64,000 nucleotides of DNA from Pseudoduganella ginsengisoli (GCF_009720865.1 NZ_WNLA01000020.1:80594-144593), one strand, 5' to 3'. Shown: positions 26,932-36,011, numbered from the stretch's first letter. Notes: a model not told the origin generated them from the sequence alone. Made by a program: numbers and translations.

Positions 26932-28158
26932 CTATGCAGCCGATGCCGCAGCCGGCGCGTCTTCGCGCGGCTGGCTGGCGACCCAGCGCAGCAGTTCGCG
27001 GCCGAATACGCGGATGCGGGCCGTCTCGACCTGGCGCCGTTTATACGCCTCATGACTGGCTGGACCGCTGAGGCTGCGGTCGTGGCTGGCCTTGTCCATC
27101 AGCTGGATTTCATATTCAAAGAAGAAGCCTACATCATAATCCGGTTCGGCCGGCGCTTCGACGCCATCTTGCGCCGCATACGCGGGCAGGCTGGCGCCTC
27201 CCACGTCGTCCGCGTGCAAATGTATCATTTTGCGGACAGTGACCTGGATACTGGAAAAACCTTCGCCGCTGTGCGGGTTGTCGCTGCGCGTCTGTTCCTT
27301 GGCAATGGCAGCCAGTTCCAGGTCCATTTGCTGCAGCAATTCGGCCGGGTAGTCGTCGCAGCGCTCCAGCTGCGCGCGGTACTTGGTGAACACGGTTTTG
27401 GCGGCATCCATGTCCAGCAGCGTGTTGCGCGTGCGCTGGCTATCCACGTTGGTCACGGACAGCAAGTGCGCGTGCTGCAAGGTTTGCAGCGCCAGCAGGC
27501 ATTCAAAGCGGGTATTGAAAATCATGCGCACGCCCAGGTGGTCGTACACGTCGGCCGCCAGGTAAGCAGCTTTTTGCAGCAGCTTCAGCAAGATACTGTT
27601 GCGGCCTTTGTTGTTTTTGCGGTCGAAGTGCAGCAGCGGCAGGCACGCGCCGTCGTAGCGCAGGTAAAAGTGGCCATCTTCGCAGTGGATCAATTCATCC
27701 AGGGTGGCAAACACTTGTTCGCGGATGGTGTTGAAGTGCCGCAGCTTCAAGTTATTGTCGATGTAGAAGATGCCATGCATGACTTTCAGCACGGCGCACG
27801 ACCACATGCGCAACGTATCGGCTTGCATGCCCCGCCGCGATGCATACACGAGCAATTGCAGCGGGTCGTCAGGGTGGCGCACGGCGTCTGGAATCAGATT
27901 ATGCTGCCACGGTTCCAGGAAGGTATTGGTAATAAACGCCACGGCTTCGCGGTGCGCGCGGGCGATGACGCCGGGCGCGGCAGGCTGGTCCAGGTCGAAA
28001 CCGTATTCCAGCACGAACTGGCGCGCATCGTGCAGGTTGCGCAGTGCGAGGCCCTCCAGGTCGATTGCCGACACGCCGCTGGCGATGGCGTTGAGGTAGC
28101 CCCAATTCAGTGAAAACTTGCGCGCGCCGCCGTTGAGCGATGCATGAATTTCTGTCAT
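26932..28158 (-). CDS. TIGR04552-like protein with RelA/SpoT synthetase-like motifs
   Basis: 408 aa, cytoplasmic, no signal peptide. It matches what I recall of the TIGR04552 family of unknown function, around residues 30-250 with LRMWSCAVLKVMHGIFYID. Four stretches fall in the order seen in (p)ppGpp synthetase domains: RNSILLKLLQKAAYLAADVYDHLGVRMIF (186-214), like the K..RK..I.D..G.R.I core; FSSIQVTV (301-308), like Y.S.H; FEYEIQL (347-353), like VE.QIRT; and SHEAYKRR (368-375). A synthetase-like fold is inferred; activity is unproven. It heads the operon with two periplasmic binding proteins. Confidence 0.75.
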   Translation of the reverse strand: MTEIHASLNGGARKFSLNWGYLNAIASGVSAIDLEGLALRNLHDARQFVLEYGFDLDQPAAPGVIARAHREAVAFITNTFLEPWQHNLIPDAVRHPDDPLQLLVYASRRGMQADTLRMWSCAVLKVMHGIFYIDNNLKLRHFNTIREQVFATLDELIHCEDGHFYLRYDGACLPLLHFDRKNNKGRNSILLKLLQKAAYLAADVYDHLGVRMIFNTRFECLLALQTLQHAHLLSVTNVDSQRTRNTLLDMDAAKTVFTKYRAQLERCDDYPAELLQQMDLELAAIAKEQTRSDNPHSGEGFSSIQVTVRKMIHLHADDVGGASLPAYAAQDGVEAPAEPDYDVGFFFEYEIQLMDKASHDRSLSGPASHEAYKRRQVETARIRVFGRELLRWVASQPREDAPAAASAA

Positions 28159-28305
28159 TTCTTTATGCCATCAGCCCTGTCTGATAAGAAAGTATCGCAG
28201 CCTGCCTGGCGGCGGTCAATCAATGTCGATTCTGCGCTGCAGCATGGTTAATGCCAATAAATGTTTGGCGGAATCTGCAAGATCCCGTGCAGCTGTACGG
28301 CAGCA

Positions 28306-29697
28306 TCAGGCGGCCACAGCATCCACGATACTGCAATTGCGGCCGGCCTGCTTAGCCTGGTAGAGTGCGCGGTCTGCGCGGGCCGCCACAGCGTCCGCCG
28401 TGTCGTTTACGCCGGTAAACGAAGCGATGCCGATACTGACCGTCACGGACACGCGCTGGTCTGCCACGGCAATTTCCAGTTCCTCCAGCTTGCCCCGCAA
28501 GCGCTCCAGGAAGGGGCGGGCTTGCGTGCCGCTGCATTCCGGCAGCAAGATGGCAAATTCTTCGCCGCCCACACGGGCCGGGGTATCAATCATGCGGCAA
28601 TTGTCGCGCAATACCGTGGCGACGGCGTCGAGCACGCGGTCGCCAACCGCATGGCCATGGCAATCGTTGATGGCTTTAAAGTGGTCGAGGTCCAGCATGG
28701 CGATGGCATAAGGTTTGCCGCTGCGCAGTGACCGCTGGTGTTCCAGCTGGACTTTGGGCATGAACAGGCGACGGTTCGGCAAGCCTGTCAATGCGTCGTG
28801 TTCCGCCGCGTCTTGCCACTGCTGGCGCGTGCGTTCGGAATGCTCCAGCTGGCCGCGCTGCAATGCGGCGCCCAGCAAGGTCAACGCGCTGGAAAAAGCC
28901 AATGCTGCGACGCGAAACGCGGTATCGGAAGCTGTTGTCTGGGCCGCAAAGGCTGGATGGGCAGCGGAAGCCATGACACCCACGATCGTCAGGGCCGTGA
29001 CGGCTGTGATACCCAGCAGGCTGGTATGGAATGACAACACCAGCAACACGGGGACAATGAAGTATTCCATGCCCGGCATGCCGGCCCGTGATGCCAGCAA
29101 CAGCGCCAGGACGGCGGCAATGGCGGCCAGCAATGGATGCGCCTGCAGCGGTGGCGCGGTATGGCGCTGGCGCCAGCCCTGATAGGCGGGGTAGACCAGC
29201 AACAGCCCCAGGCTGTCGGCCAGCACCAGCACGCGGGCCAGCGCACCGGCTTCGCTCCACGGCAGATAGCCGCCCGCCGCCAGGTTCGCCGCCAGCAAAA
29301 CGCTGGACACCGCTGTCGGTATCAGGCACACGTACAGGATAAAGGGCAGCAAGTCCGCCGCTCGCGCCAGGCCGCCAGGCAGCATACGGCGGAACATGTG
29401 CATGGCCAGCACGCCAGCCAGGCCATCGGTCATGGCCGCCAGCATGGTGTGGGCCAAATGCGCCGGTGAAGTGGCGGCGGCCATGCCGTCAAAATTCGCC
29501 GCCAGGCTGGCTACGACAATAAACGGTACGGCGCGCCATCCCCATTGCAGGCACATGGCCAGGGCGATGCCCGATGGCAGCCACAGCAGTGTGAGGTTGG
29601 AAGGTTTCAGTGCAAAAATCGCCATGCCGAAACGGGCCAGCGCAAAGTAGGCGAGGGCGGCTGCAATGAGACCGGCGGGAGATTTTGCTGCGTTCAT
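28306..29697 (-). CDS. MASE1-GGDEF diguanylate cyclase
   Basis: 463 aa. An N-terminal membrane sensor (residues about 5-290, roughly eight helices, MASE1 type) precedes a GGDEF domain with LTGLPNRRLF and the active motif VGGEEFAILLPE. It should make cyclic di-GMP from two GTP in response to a membrane signal, promoting biofilm over motility. ATG 29697 is chosen, since upstream residues lack membrane character; the ribosome site is weak. It stands alone. One of three GGDEF proteins in the window. Confidence 0.9.
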   Translation of the reverse strand: MNAAKSPAGLIAAALAYFALARFGMAIFALKPSNLTLLWLPSGIALAMCLQWGWRAVPFIVVASLAANFDGMAAATSPAHLAHTMLAAMTDGLAGVLAMHMFRRMLPGGLARAADLLPFILYVCLIPTAVSSVLLAANLAAGGYLPWSEAGALARVLVLADSLGLLLVYPAYQGWRQRHTAPPLQAHPLLAAIAAVLALLLASRAGMPGMEYFIVPVLLVLSFHTSLLGITAVTALTIVGVMASAAHPAFAAQTTASDTAFRVAALAFSSALTLLGAALQRGQLEHSERTRQQWQDAAEHDALTGLPNRRLFMPKVQLEHQRSLRSGKPYAIAMLDLDHFKAINDCHGHAVGDRVLDAVATVLRDNCRMIDTPARVGGEEFAILLPECSGTQARPFLERLRGKLEELEIAVADQRVSVTVSIGIASFTGVNDTADAVAARADRALYQAKQAGRNCSIVDAVAA

Positions 29698-29806
29698 GGC
29701 GCTTAGCCTGGGCCGGTCATAGGGGGACGGGTATGTACTGGATTGTAGTAAACAGATTGATGCCGGGCAAGCAGATTGCAACCCCGGCGTGGCGGGAAAG
29801 TAAAGA

Positions 29807-29836
29807 CGCCGCAGCGCGCATACGTGCGCTGCGGCG
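29807..29836 (-). terminator. Strong stem-loop, probable terminator of the 29865-30230 gene
   Basis: CGCCGCAGCGC and GCGCTGCGGCG form an 11-bp perfect stem with an 8-base loop. Read on the minus strand it lies 29 bases after the stop of the small exported protein gene and is followed by CTTTACTTTCC, a partly T-rich run. Confidence 0.65.
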
Positions 29837-29864
29837 GCGGTAACGGATCAGGCAGCGGACTGTA

Positions 29865-30230
29865 TTAGCGTTCGATACGCGGCTCGCCAGGTGGCGTTTC
29901 ACGGTCAGGCTGGCCCGGTACATCTTGCGTAACCGGCGGAGGGACTTCCGTGCCGCTGCCGGTCACACCGGCAGCGCCGCTGGCGCCCATGCTGGACGTG
30001 GTGCTGTCATATGGCTGGGTATCCGCGGAGCGGTGCTTCTTGCCATGCTTCTTGTGCTTGGGCTTGGCGTATAAGCGGTCAGCCGCGGTGGGCGGGCCCT
30101 GGTCGGTTTCCATGACGTCGAAGGCGCGTGAATCGCTGGGGTTGCGCGGGTTGACTTGCTGCGCACCCGCCTGGGCGGCGCTGCCTGCGGCCAGGACGGC
30201 GGCCAGCAGTAAAGTAGCTTTGGTACTCAT
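29865..30230 (-). CDS. Small exported basic/Pro-rich protein of unknown function
   Basis: 121 aa with a signal peptide (TKATLLLAAVLAAGSAAQAGAQ). The mature part is low complexity: a Lys/His cluster (KPKHKKHGKKHR), then Ser/Thr/Gly, then a Pro-rich tail (PPGEPRIER). No domain is recognised, and much of it is probably disordered. ATG 30230 is chosen because GGAG stands 6 bases before it; an ATG two codons earlier sits too close. A strong hairpin follows the stop. It stands alone. Confidence 0.75.
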   Translation of the reverse strand: MSTKATLLLAAVLAAGSAAQAGAQQVNPRNPSDSRAFDVMETDQGPPTAADRLYAKPKHKKHGKKHRSADTQPYDSTTSSMGASGAAGVTGSGTEVPPPVTQDVPGQPDRETPPGEPRIER

Positions 30231-30416
30231 GGGCATCTCCTGCAACAGTGTTCGAGTGCACATTATTCAACCAGGGCAGCGCGCACCGGGTAGGACTACG
30301 CCTTGTGGCCCGGTCGGAGAACAGCGGGTCTGGTGTTGAAAAAAATGCATTGTTGTGCTCGCATTAACGAGTTTTGTCGGTTAAGGTGGTAGACATATCC
30401 AGACAGGGAGACCGCC

Positions 30417-31517
30417 ATGCTGAATGAATTTGTACTGACCCATCAGGATGAACTGGCCCGGCGCTGCGGCGCCCGTGTCTATCAGCGCAATCCAGGCACT
30501 GCAACGAATGTCATGCAGGGAATCGAGACCTTTATCCGGCAACTCGTTGCCACGCTACAAACCGAAGAGGAGGGGGCACGGCAAAAAAATTTCCAGCTGG
30601 TGGGAGACAAAGGCGGCGTGGAAATGCGCAGCGACATCGGCGATGCGGCCGCACTCACGGGCAAAGACTTGCTCCGCCAGGGAATGCAAATCCATGAAGT
30701 GGTGCACCATTACGGCGACGTGTGCCAGGCCATCACGGACATGGCCATTGAGCATGGCGTACAAGCGTCCGTTGATGAATACCGCATCCTGAACCGCTGT
30801 CTCGACAATGCCATTGCCCATGCCGTCTCCGAGTTCAGTTTTCACCGCGATGCAGTCACCGCGCAGGAAAGCGTGCTGCTGTCGAACGCCCGTACCGGCG
30901 AGTTCCTGCTAGAGTTGCGCAAGCTGCTGGGAACGGCCAGCCTCGCGTTTTCCGCCACGCGCACGGGTAGTTTGCCGGTGAACGGCGCCACCGGCGCAAT
31001 CCTGGAACGTACCTTGCAGCAGATCGGCAAATTGATAGAAGATTTTTCCGCCGACTTGCTGGGGGCCCCGTCAGCCAATATGCTGGAAGTCTTTTCGCTG
31101 TCAGGCTTGATCGAAGAGGTTGCGACAACGGCAGCGCCTGCCGCGCGGGATTACGCCTGTCCTCTGGCCGTGCCGCCGGTGGACCGCGCGCTGGGCTTGC
31201 GCGGCAACCGCGATTTGATTTTTGCCGCACTGGTGAACTTGCTGCAGCGTGCATTTGCATTTTACCCGCCCGCTGCGGAAGTCACGCTGACTGCCTATGC
31301 GTCGGGTGAGCGCATCCGCATTGATATCCTGAGCCAATGCGGAGCAGCGCCGGATGGCGCGGCGCCAGGGGCGCCGGACAATAGCAAAGGCCACGAGACG
31401 GACTTGGCGCTGGCCCGGCGATTCGTGGCATCCAGTGACGGCGTCATCACCACGCGCGTACTGGACGGTGCGTACATGTTTGCCATCAGCCTGCCGCGCC
31501 ACGCGATGCCGACGTGA
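30417..31517 (+). CDS. Histidine-kinase-like protein lacking the phospho-acceptor His
   Basis: 366 aa, cytoplasmic. Residues 5-150 are helical and resemble the RsbR-type sensor region found in front of some HATPases, with QIHEVVHHYGDVCQAI. The usual H-box (HELRN) is LELRK here, so L165 replaces the histidine. The ATPase part keeps an N-box-like ALVNLLQRAF, but the G1 aspartate is lost (DILSQCGA, 303-310). So it is probably a pseudokinase that binds a partner or ligand rather than phosphorylating. GGGAG precedes the ATG. It stands alone, convergent to the SDR gene. The partner is unknown. Confidence 0.78.
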   Translation: MLNEFVLTHQDELARRCGARVYQRNPGTATNVMQGIETFIRQLVATLQTEEEGARQKNFQLVGDKGGVEMRSDIGDAAALTGKDLLRQGMQIHEVVHHYGDVCQAITDMAIEHGVQASVDEYRILNRCLDNAIAHAVSEFSFHRDAVTAQESVLLSNARTGEFLLELRKLLGTASLAFSATRTGSLPVNGATGAILERTLQQIGKLIEDFSADLLGAPSANMLEVFSLSGLIEEVATTAAPAARDYACPLAVPPVDRALGLRGNRDLIFAALVNLLQRAFAFYPPAAEVTLTAYASGERIRIDILSQCGAAPDGAAPGAPDNSKGHETDLALARRFVASSDGVITTRVLDGAYMFAISLPRHAMPT

Positions 31518-31524
31518 CAGCCCG

Positions 31525-32286
31525 TCACACCTGGCTGAATCCGCCATCGGCCACCAATTCCACGCCATTGACATAGCTGGCGGCGGGCGACGCGAGGAAC
31601 AGCACGGCGGCAGCAATTTCTTCCGCGTCGGCCATGCGGCCAGCGGGCGACATGTGCGCGAGCATTTGCGATACCCCTTCGATTTGCGCGTCGTTCATGG
31701 CCAGGCCCGTCTGCAGGATCGGCGTGCGGGTCACGCCAGGGCTGATGGCGTTGACGCGGATGCGGCGCTCTTTCAAGTCGCTGGCCCACGAACGGGCAAA
31801 TGAACGCACGGCAGCTTTCGACGCGTTGTACAGGCTCAGGTTCGGCATGCCGAGATTGCCGGCAATGGACGCATTGAGTACGACGGCGGCGCCATCGTTC
31901 AGCAACGGCAGCAAGGTTTGCACGGTAAAGAACACGCCTTTGACATTGATGTCGAACAGCGTGCTGTACGCAGCGGGCGACGTATCGCCAAACGCATTGT
32001 TGGTGGCCACACCGGCATTGGCGAACAGGACGTCGAGGCGGTCGCCGCGCTGGGCAATGGCGGCGTGCAGTTGCGCGAGGCTGGCGGCGTCGGCGCTATC
32101 CGCTGCAACGGGGAGAGCGCGCTCGCCCAGGGTGGCGGCAGCGCTGTGCAATTTATCGTGGTCGCGGCCCGTGATGTAGACGCGGCGGGCGCCCTGTGCC
32201 AAGAAGGCTTGTGCGGTAGCGAAGCCGATGCCGGACGACGCGCCCGTGACCAGTGCGGTTTTTTGCTCGAATGGGAGGGTTGCCAT
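31525..32286 (-). CDS. SDR family oxidoreductase
   Basis: 253-aa NAD(P)-dependent short-chain dehydrogenase. It has the nucleotide motif TGASSGIG, the NAG motif (ANAGVA), and the active-site set S (NASIAG), Y and K in YNASK. The C-terminus has the PGVTRTP loop. ATG 32286 is chosen, with AGGA before it. It is divergent from the LysR-type gene at 32387 with about 100 bases between, so that regulator is the likely controller. The substrate is not predicted. Confidence 0.9.
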   Translation of the reverse strand: MATLPFEQKTALVTGASSGIGFATAQAFLAQGARRVYITGRDHDKLHSAAATLGERALPVAADSADAASLAQLHAAIAQRGDRLDVLFANAGVATNNAFGDTSPAAYSTLFDINVKGVFFTVQTLLPLLNDGAAVVLNASIAGNLGMPNLSLYNASKAAVRSFARSWASDLKERRIRVNAISPGVTRTPILQTGLAMNDAQIEGVSQMLAHMSPAGRMADAEEIAAAVLFLASPAASYVNGVELVADGGFSQV

Positions 32287-32386
32287 GATGGTCCTTAGTT
32301 GAATTGTTTGAAAGACCAGTATCGAGGATGTGCATTGTGCGAACAATCGGCATAATGCTCATTAATCTGATGAGAAATTTTCACCA

Positions 32387-33268
32387 ATGAATGTTGACTT
32401 GAATGGGCTTGACGCGTTTGTCCGCGTGGCGCAAAGCCGCAGTTTCCGCAAAGCCGCAGCCGGCATGGGCGTATCGCCGTCCGCGCTGAGCCATGCAATC
32501 GGCAAGCTGGAGCACGACCTTGGCGTGCGGCTGTTGAACCGCACCACGCGCAGCGTCAGTCCCAGCCCGGCCGGCGCGCAATTGCTGGCGCGGCTGCAGC
32601 CGGCGCTGGCCGATGTGGCGGCAGCGCTCGATGAATTGAATGAGGAACGCAGCGCGCCCCGCGGGCGCTTGCGGCTGAACGTGCCGCGCGCCGCCGCGCA
32701 ACTGGTGCTGGCGCCTGTGCTGGCGCGCTGGCGCGAACACTGTCCGGACGTGGCGCTGGAAATTGCAGCCAATGACGCCGTCGTCGATATCGTCGAACAG
32801 GGCTTCGATGCCGGCATGCGCTTTGGCGAATTGCTGCAGCAAGATATGGTGGCGGTCCCGGTCGGGCCGGATATCCGCTTTGCCGTGTGCGCATCGCCGG
32901 ATTATCTGAAGCGTCATGGTGCGCCTTCGACGCCGCAAGAGTTGGCGGCGCATGAATGCCTGCAAGTGCGCTTCCCCAGCGGCGCGCTGTTTAAATGGGA
33001 ATTCCGGCATGGCGGCCAGCCCTTGTCCGTGGCAACCAGCGGTAGCCTGGCCATGGATGATTTGCCGGGGCTGCTGCAGGCTGCGCTCGATGGCGCGGGC
33101 TTGTGCTACACGTACGAAGCGTATGCGGCGCCGTGGGTGGCGCAGGGCAGGCTGGTTTATGTCATGCAGGAGTGGATGCCGCCTGCTGAACGTATGTTTT
33201 TGTATTACCCCAGCGGGCGGCATATGAGCGCCGCGCTGCGGGCGCTGGTGGACTTTTTGAAGGGTTAG
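32387..33268 (+). CDS. LysR family transcriptional regulator
   Basis: 293 aa. The N-terminal winged helix has LDAFVRVAQSRSFRKAAAGMGVSPSALSHAIGKLE, the standard LysR pattern. The rest is the ligand-binding domain of the AaeR/CrgA-like group, with PLSVATSG and AGLCYTYEAY. It is divergent from the SDR gene, which is the common LysR layout for autoregulation and control of the neighbour. The co-inducer is unknown. Confidence 0.92.
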   Translation: MNVDLNGLDAFVRVAQSRSFRKAAAGMGVSPSALSHAIGKLEHDLGVRLLNRTTRSVSPSPAGAQLLARLQPALADVAAALDELNEERSAPRGRLRLNVPRAAAQLVLAPVLARWREHCPDVALEIAANDAVVDIVEQGFDAGMRFGELLQQDMVAVPVGPDIRFAVCASPDYLKRHGAPSTPQELAAHECLQVRFPSGALFKWEFRHGGQPLSVATSGSLAMDDLPGLLQAALDGAGLCYTYEAYAAPWVAQGRLVYVMQEWMPPAERMFLYYPSGRHMSAALRALVDFLKG

Positions 33269-33273
33269 CAGGA

Positions 33274-34494
33274 TTAGCGGGTCATGTGCACGGGTGTCAT
33301 GGTGCGCACGTAAAACAGCACGTCCCAGTTCTGGCCGAGCCGGCCGGTCATAGGTTCTGCATAGTCAAAGCTCGATTGGGGAAGCGTGACCGGCGATGTC
33401 GCGGATAGGCCCAGCAATGCCTTGCCGCTGTCCGCTAACTGTGCTTCCAGGCTGCCCGGTACGGGCTTGGGAATTTTGAATGGCTGCATGCTGGCAAATT
33501 CCACCACGTCGCCATCGGCTGCCGTGAATTGCGCGACCTTGTAATCGCTGCCCCAGTGGCGAAACATGACTTCACCCGCCTGCAAATTTTCCGGCGTTCG
33601 CTGGAAGCCTTTGGCCACGTGGATCGTGTGCGCCCACACGACGATTTTTTTACCTTTGAAGAGCGTATCGGCCAGCCAGATGGCGTTGTCGCCCATGGCA
33701 TTGTCGCGCTGGTAGTTTTTATCGCCGCTCCAGTACGTGGCAGCTTGCGCCTGCACACTGCGGCTGACGCGGCACCACCATGCGGCGCCGCCAACCGAGG
33801 CGTCCTTGCTGGCGCACAGCGCGTTATCGATGGCGGCTGCATGGCGTTCAAATGCCGCGCGTGCTTCAGCGTTTGGCGCCGCGCGGTTCATGGCGAACAG
33901 CGGCTGCGCGGCCTGCCGGTACGCATTCCAGCCCGGTCCTGTGGAAAGTGCTGGCGCCTGTTTTGCAAGGAAGGCTTGCAGGCCGGGCAGCAAATCGCTG
34001 ATGCTCAATGCACCCGTGTGCTGGCTGTCGATGCCTGCCAGCGCCATCGGTTTGCCCAGCGCACGCTGGTGGTCCAGGTATTGCAGCAGCATGCGGCCTT
34101 CCGCGCTTTTCGCGTACATGTAAAACACGTTGCCGGGCGCCATGTCGTCGAGCTTTTCCCCTTGTTCCATGCGGGTAGCCAAACGGCCCATGTCGTAAAA
34201 ACCGCTTTCCAACAACAGCACGTCAAAGCCCATATGCTCGTGCAGGTATTTGACGAGGCGGGTCTTCAACAAGAATTCTTCCGCACCGCCGTGCGTTTGC
34301 TCGCCCAGCGCCACCACGCGGGCATTGCCGATGGCTTGCGCGAAGGGTTGTAAATCGCGGTCATCGGCATGGTCTGGCTGGATGCTGGCCAGTGGCCATT
34401 GGGTAATGCCGGGGATGTCTGCTGCGTGCGTTGCCGTGATCAGGCCGGCTGCCAGCAGAGCGGCAGCGCACCGGGATTTGAAACCAATTTCCAT
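33274..34494 (-). CDS. Erythromycin esterase-like hydrolase, exported
   Basis: 406 aa of the erythromycin-esterase-like family, with a signal peptide (AAALLAAGLITATHAAD). The family motif is GEQTHGGAEEFLLKTRLVKYLHEHMGFDVLLLESGFYD, with catalytic His and Glu, and later VVWAHTIHVAKG. Most members are not resistance enzymes but hydrolases of unknown substrate, and an exported one is unlikely to act on macrolides in the cytoplasm. ATG 34494 is chosen because GGAG stands 6 bases before it; an ATG at 34506 is too close to that site. It is convergent to the LysR gene. Resistance should not be assumed. Confidence 0.83.
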   Translation of the reverse strand: MEIGFKSRCAAALLAAGLITATHAADIPGITQWPLASIQPDHADDRDLQPFAQAIGNARVVALGEQTHGGAEEFLLKTRLVKYLHEHMGFDVLLLESGFYDMGRLATRMEQGEKLDDMAPGNVFYMYAKSAEGRMLLQYLDHQRALGKPMALAGIDSQHTGALSISDLLPGLQAFLAKQAPALSTGPGWNAYRQAAQPLFAMNRAAPNAEARAAFERHAAAIDNALCASKDASVGGAAWWCRVSRSVQAQAATYWSGDKNYQRDNAMGDNAIWLADTLFKGKKIVVWAHTIHVAKGFQRTPENLQAGEVMFRHWGSDYKVAQFTAADGDVVEFASMQPFKIPKPVPGSLEAQLADSGKALLGLSATSPVTLPQSSFDYAEPMTGRLGQNWDVLFYVRTMTPVHMTR

Positions 34495-34575
34495 ACCAGT
34501 CTCCATATTTGAATACCAAATTAATACCAATATTTGAAGGGTAGCATGAAAATCCGGATGGCGCGTGGTAGGTTG

Positions 34576-34738
34576 TGTCCTCCTCAAGTCTGTCTGGTAA
34601 ACCGTCTGTGTATCCTTCTGTTTTGGTCTGCTTCTTTCTTTCACGGTCTGTCTTTTCAAAACGCAGAACAAAGGGAGCAAGAACAGACAGAAAAAGACAT
34701 GAGAACAGACCATTCGCCAGACAGACTTTGAGGGGACA
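34576..34738. repeat. Inverted-repeat element (REP/MITE-like)
   Basis: The longest stretch without a gene (34495-34825) holds this element. Its ends, 34576-34597 and 34717-34738, are about 22-base inverted repeats that match apart from one inserted and one missing base; both end inward with GTCTGTCTGG. Further GTCTGT/ACAGAC copies lie inside on both arms, giving an imperfect palindrome of 163 bases. No transposase is present. It is probably a small non-autonomous repeat; a large hairpin in RNA is the alternative. Confidence 0.6.
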
Positions 34739-34825
34739 CCCCGCCCAGCGATTGGTCGGTTGGTGCGGGAACTTTTTATTGAAATGGCTGTCTAAAGGAG
34801 TGCATACCTGCTAAGGAGAACCAGC

Positions 34826-35398
34826 ATGTTAACCCGCGTGACTGTGGAAATACCCGAGGCATTGCTTTTCGAATTGCTGGAGTATCTGAAAACCCGGCGC
34901 GACCAATGCAGTGTCGATCGTGCCGCAAATGAGGCGCTTTATAGCTGGTTGTCTGCGCAAAACGGCAAGGCGCCAACCGGTCCGGTAATGCGAGGATATC
35001 AGTGGAAAATGCTGTTCCTGCCTGAGGGCACATGCCTGCGCTCATGGAGTTATGGTGAGCATAATTATGCGCGCGTGGTTGGCGATGAAATCATCCATGA
35101 AGGCCGCGCGGTAACGCCCAACCAGTTTGCACGGTCATTTGCGCGAACCGAGCGTAATGCCTGGCACGATTTGTATATCAGGCGGCCGGAAGATAAGAAT
35201 TGGCAGCTTGCCAGCGTTATCCGCACGCAATTGCTGGCCGAACGAGCGCAGCGCATTCCAACGGCCGCGTCTACGGAAATGCCCACGGCTGCGCCCCCTG
35301 CGGTACCTTCTTCTCCGCCCCGGTGCAAGGACCCCATGCCTGGATGGGATTTGCCGGAAAGGCGCAAATACCGCATCCGATTGGAAGACTTTGAGTAG
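34826..35398 (+). CDS. Small RHH-plus-RAMA-like protein, possibly DNA-binding
   Basis: 190 aa, no signal peptide. The first 45 residues (RVTVEIPEALLFELLEYL) resemble a ribbon-helix-helix or similar DNA-binding start. A second part (about 55-130) has MLFLPEGTCLRSWSYGEHNYARVVGDEIIHEGRAVTPNQFARSF, ending NAWHDLYIRRPED, which resembles RAMA-type domains linked to DNA modification enzymes. The tail is Pro/Ala/Ser-rich then basic. AAGGAG precedes the ATG. It follows the inverted-repeat element directly. The function is unknown. Confidence 0.75.
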   Translation: MLTRVTVEIPEALLFELLEYLKTRRDQCSVDRAANEALYSWLSAQNGKAPTGPVMRGYQWKMLFLPEGTCLRSWSYGEHNYARVVGDEIIHEGRAVTPNQFARSFARTERNAWHDLYIRRPEDKNWQLASVIRTQLLAERAQRIPTAASTEMPTAAPPAVPSSPPRCKDPMPGWDLPERRKYRIRLEDFE

Positions 35399-35402
35399 CA
35401 GG

Positions 35403-36011
35403 TCAGGACAGCTGGCGCGCCCGGAACAGGTAGTCAAACCCTTGCAGCGTGCGGTCGACATAGCGCTCATCGTCCGATGGCAGCACGTTGTGGATCACCA
35501 GCGACGCCAGCCCGTGCGTGTATGACCATCCGGCCAGCGCGGCGCTGCGCACTTCCGCAGATTGCATGTCCTTGCCCAGCAATTCCGCAATGATTTTTTT
35601 CAGCTCGCCAAACGAGGCTTCGCGCGCTTGCCGTAGTTCGGGGATTTCACTGCTGCTGCCCAGCTCCGTGCCAAACATCAGCTGGTACAGCGCGGGATTG
35701 GCGCGCGCGAAGCGCACATAGGCAAGCGTGGCCTGGCGCAGTTTGGCGTCGTCCGGCGCTTGCGGATCGCGGTTCGCCATCGCTTGCGCCAATTCATTGA
35801 ACCCCTGGACGGCCAGGTGCGCCACCAGTTCCGCCCGGTTGGCAAAGTGGTGATACGCGGCCGTGGAACTGACGCCGACCCGCTCCGTCACACCCCGCAG
35901 CGACAGCTTGGCCAGCCCCACTTCATCGAGCATGGTGCGCGCCGTTGAAAGTAGTTGCGGAGCAAGGTTGCCGACGTGGTAAGTGCCGCGGGTTCGTGCA
36001 GTTTTTGCCAT
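35403..36011 (-). CDS. TetR family transcriptional regulator
   Basis: 202 aa. The N-terminal helix-turn-helix has LSTARTMLDEVGLAKLSLRGVTERVGVSSTAAYHHFANRAELV, typical of TetR, and the C-terminal part is the ligand domain (WHG-like, with AREASFGELKKIIAELLG). ATG 36011 is preferred to a TTG three codons earlier. It is divergent from fadH with TGATAAG half-sites between, so it probably represses fadH, perhaps sensing an acyl-CoA or fatty acid; this is inference. Confidence 0.9.
   Translation of the reverse strand: MAKTARTRGTYHVGNLAPQLLSTARTMLDEVGLAKLSLRGVTERVGVSSTAAYHHFANRAELVAHLAVQGFNELAQAMANRDPQAPDDAKLRQATLAYVRFARANPALYQLMFGTELGSSSEIPELRQAREASFGELKKIIAELLGKDMQSAEVRSAALAGWSYTHGLASLVIHNVLPSDDERYVDRTLQGFDYLFRARQLS

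Noticed and set aside
33274..34494. Erythromycin resistance gene.
   Set aside because: The family is mostly uncharacterised hydrolases; this one has a signal peptide and no resistance context.
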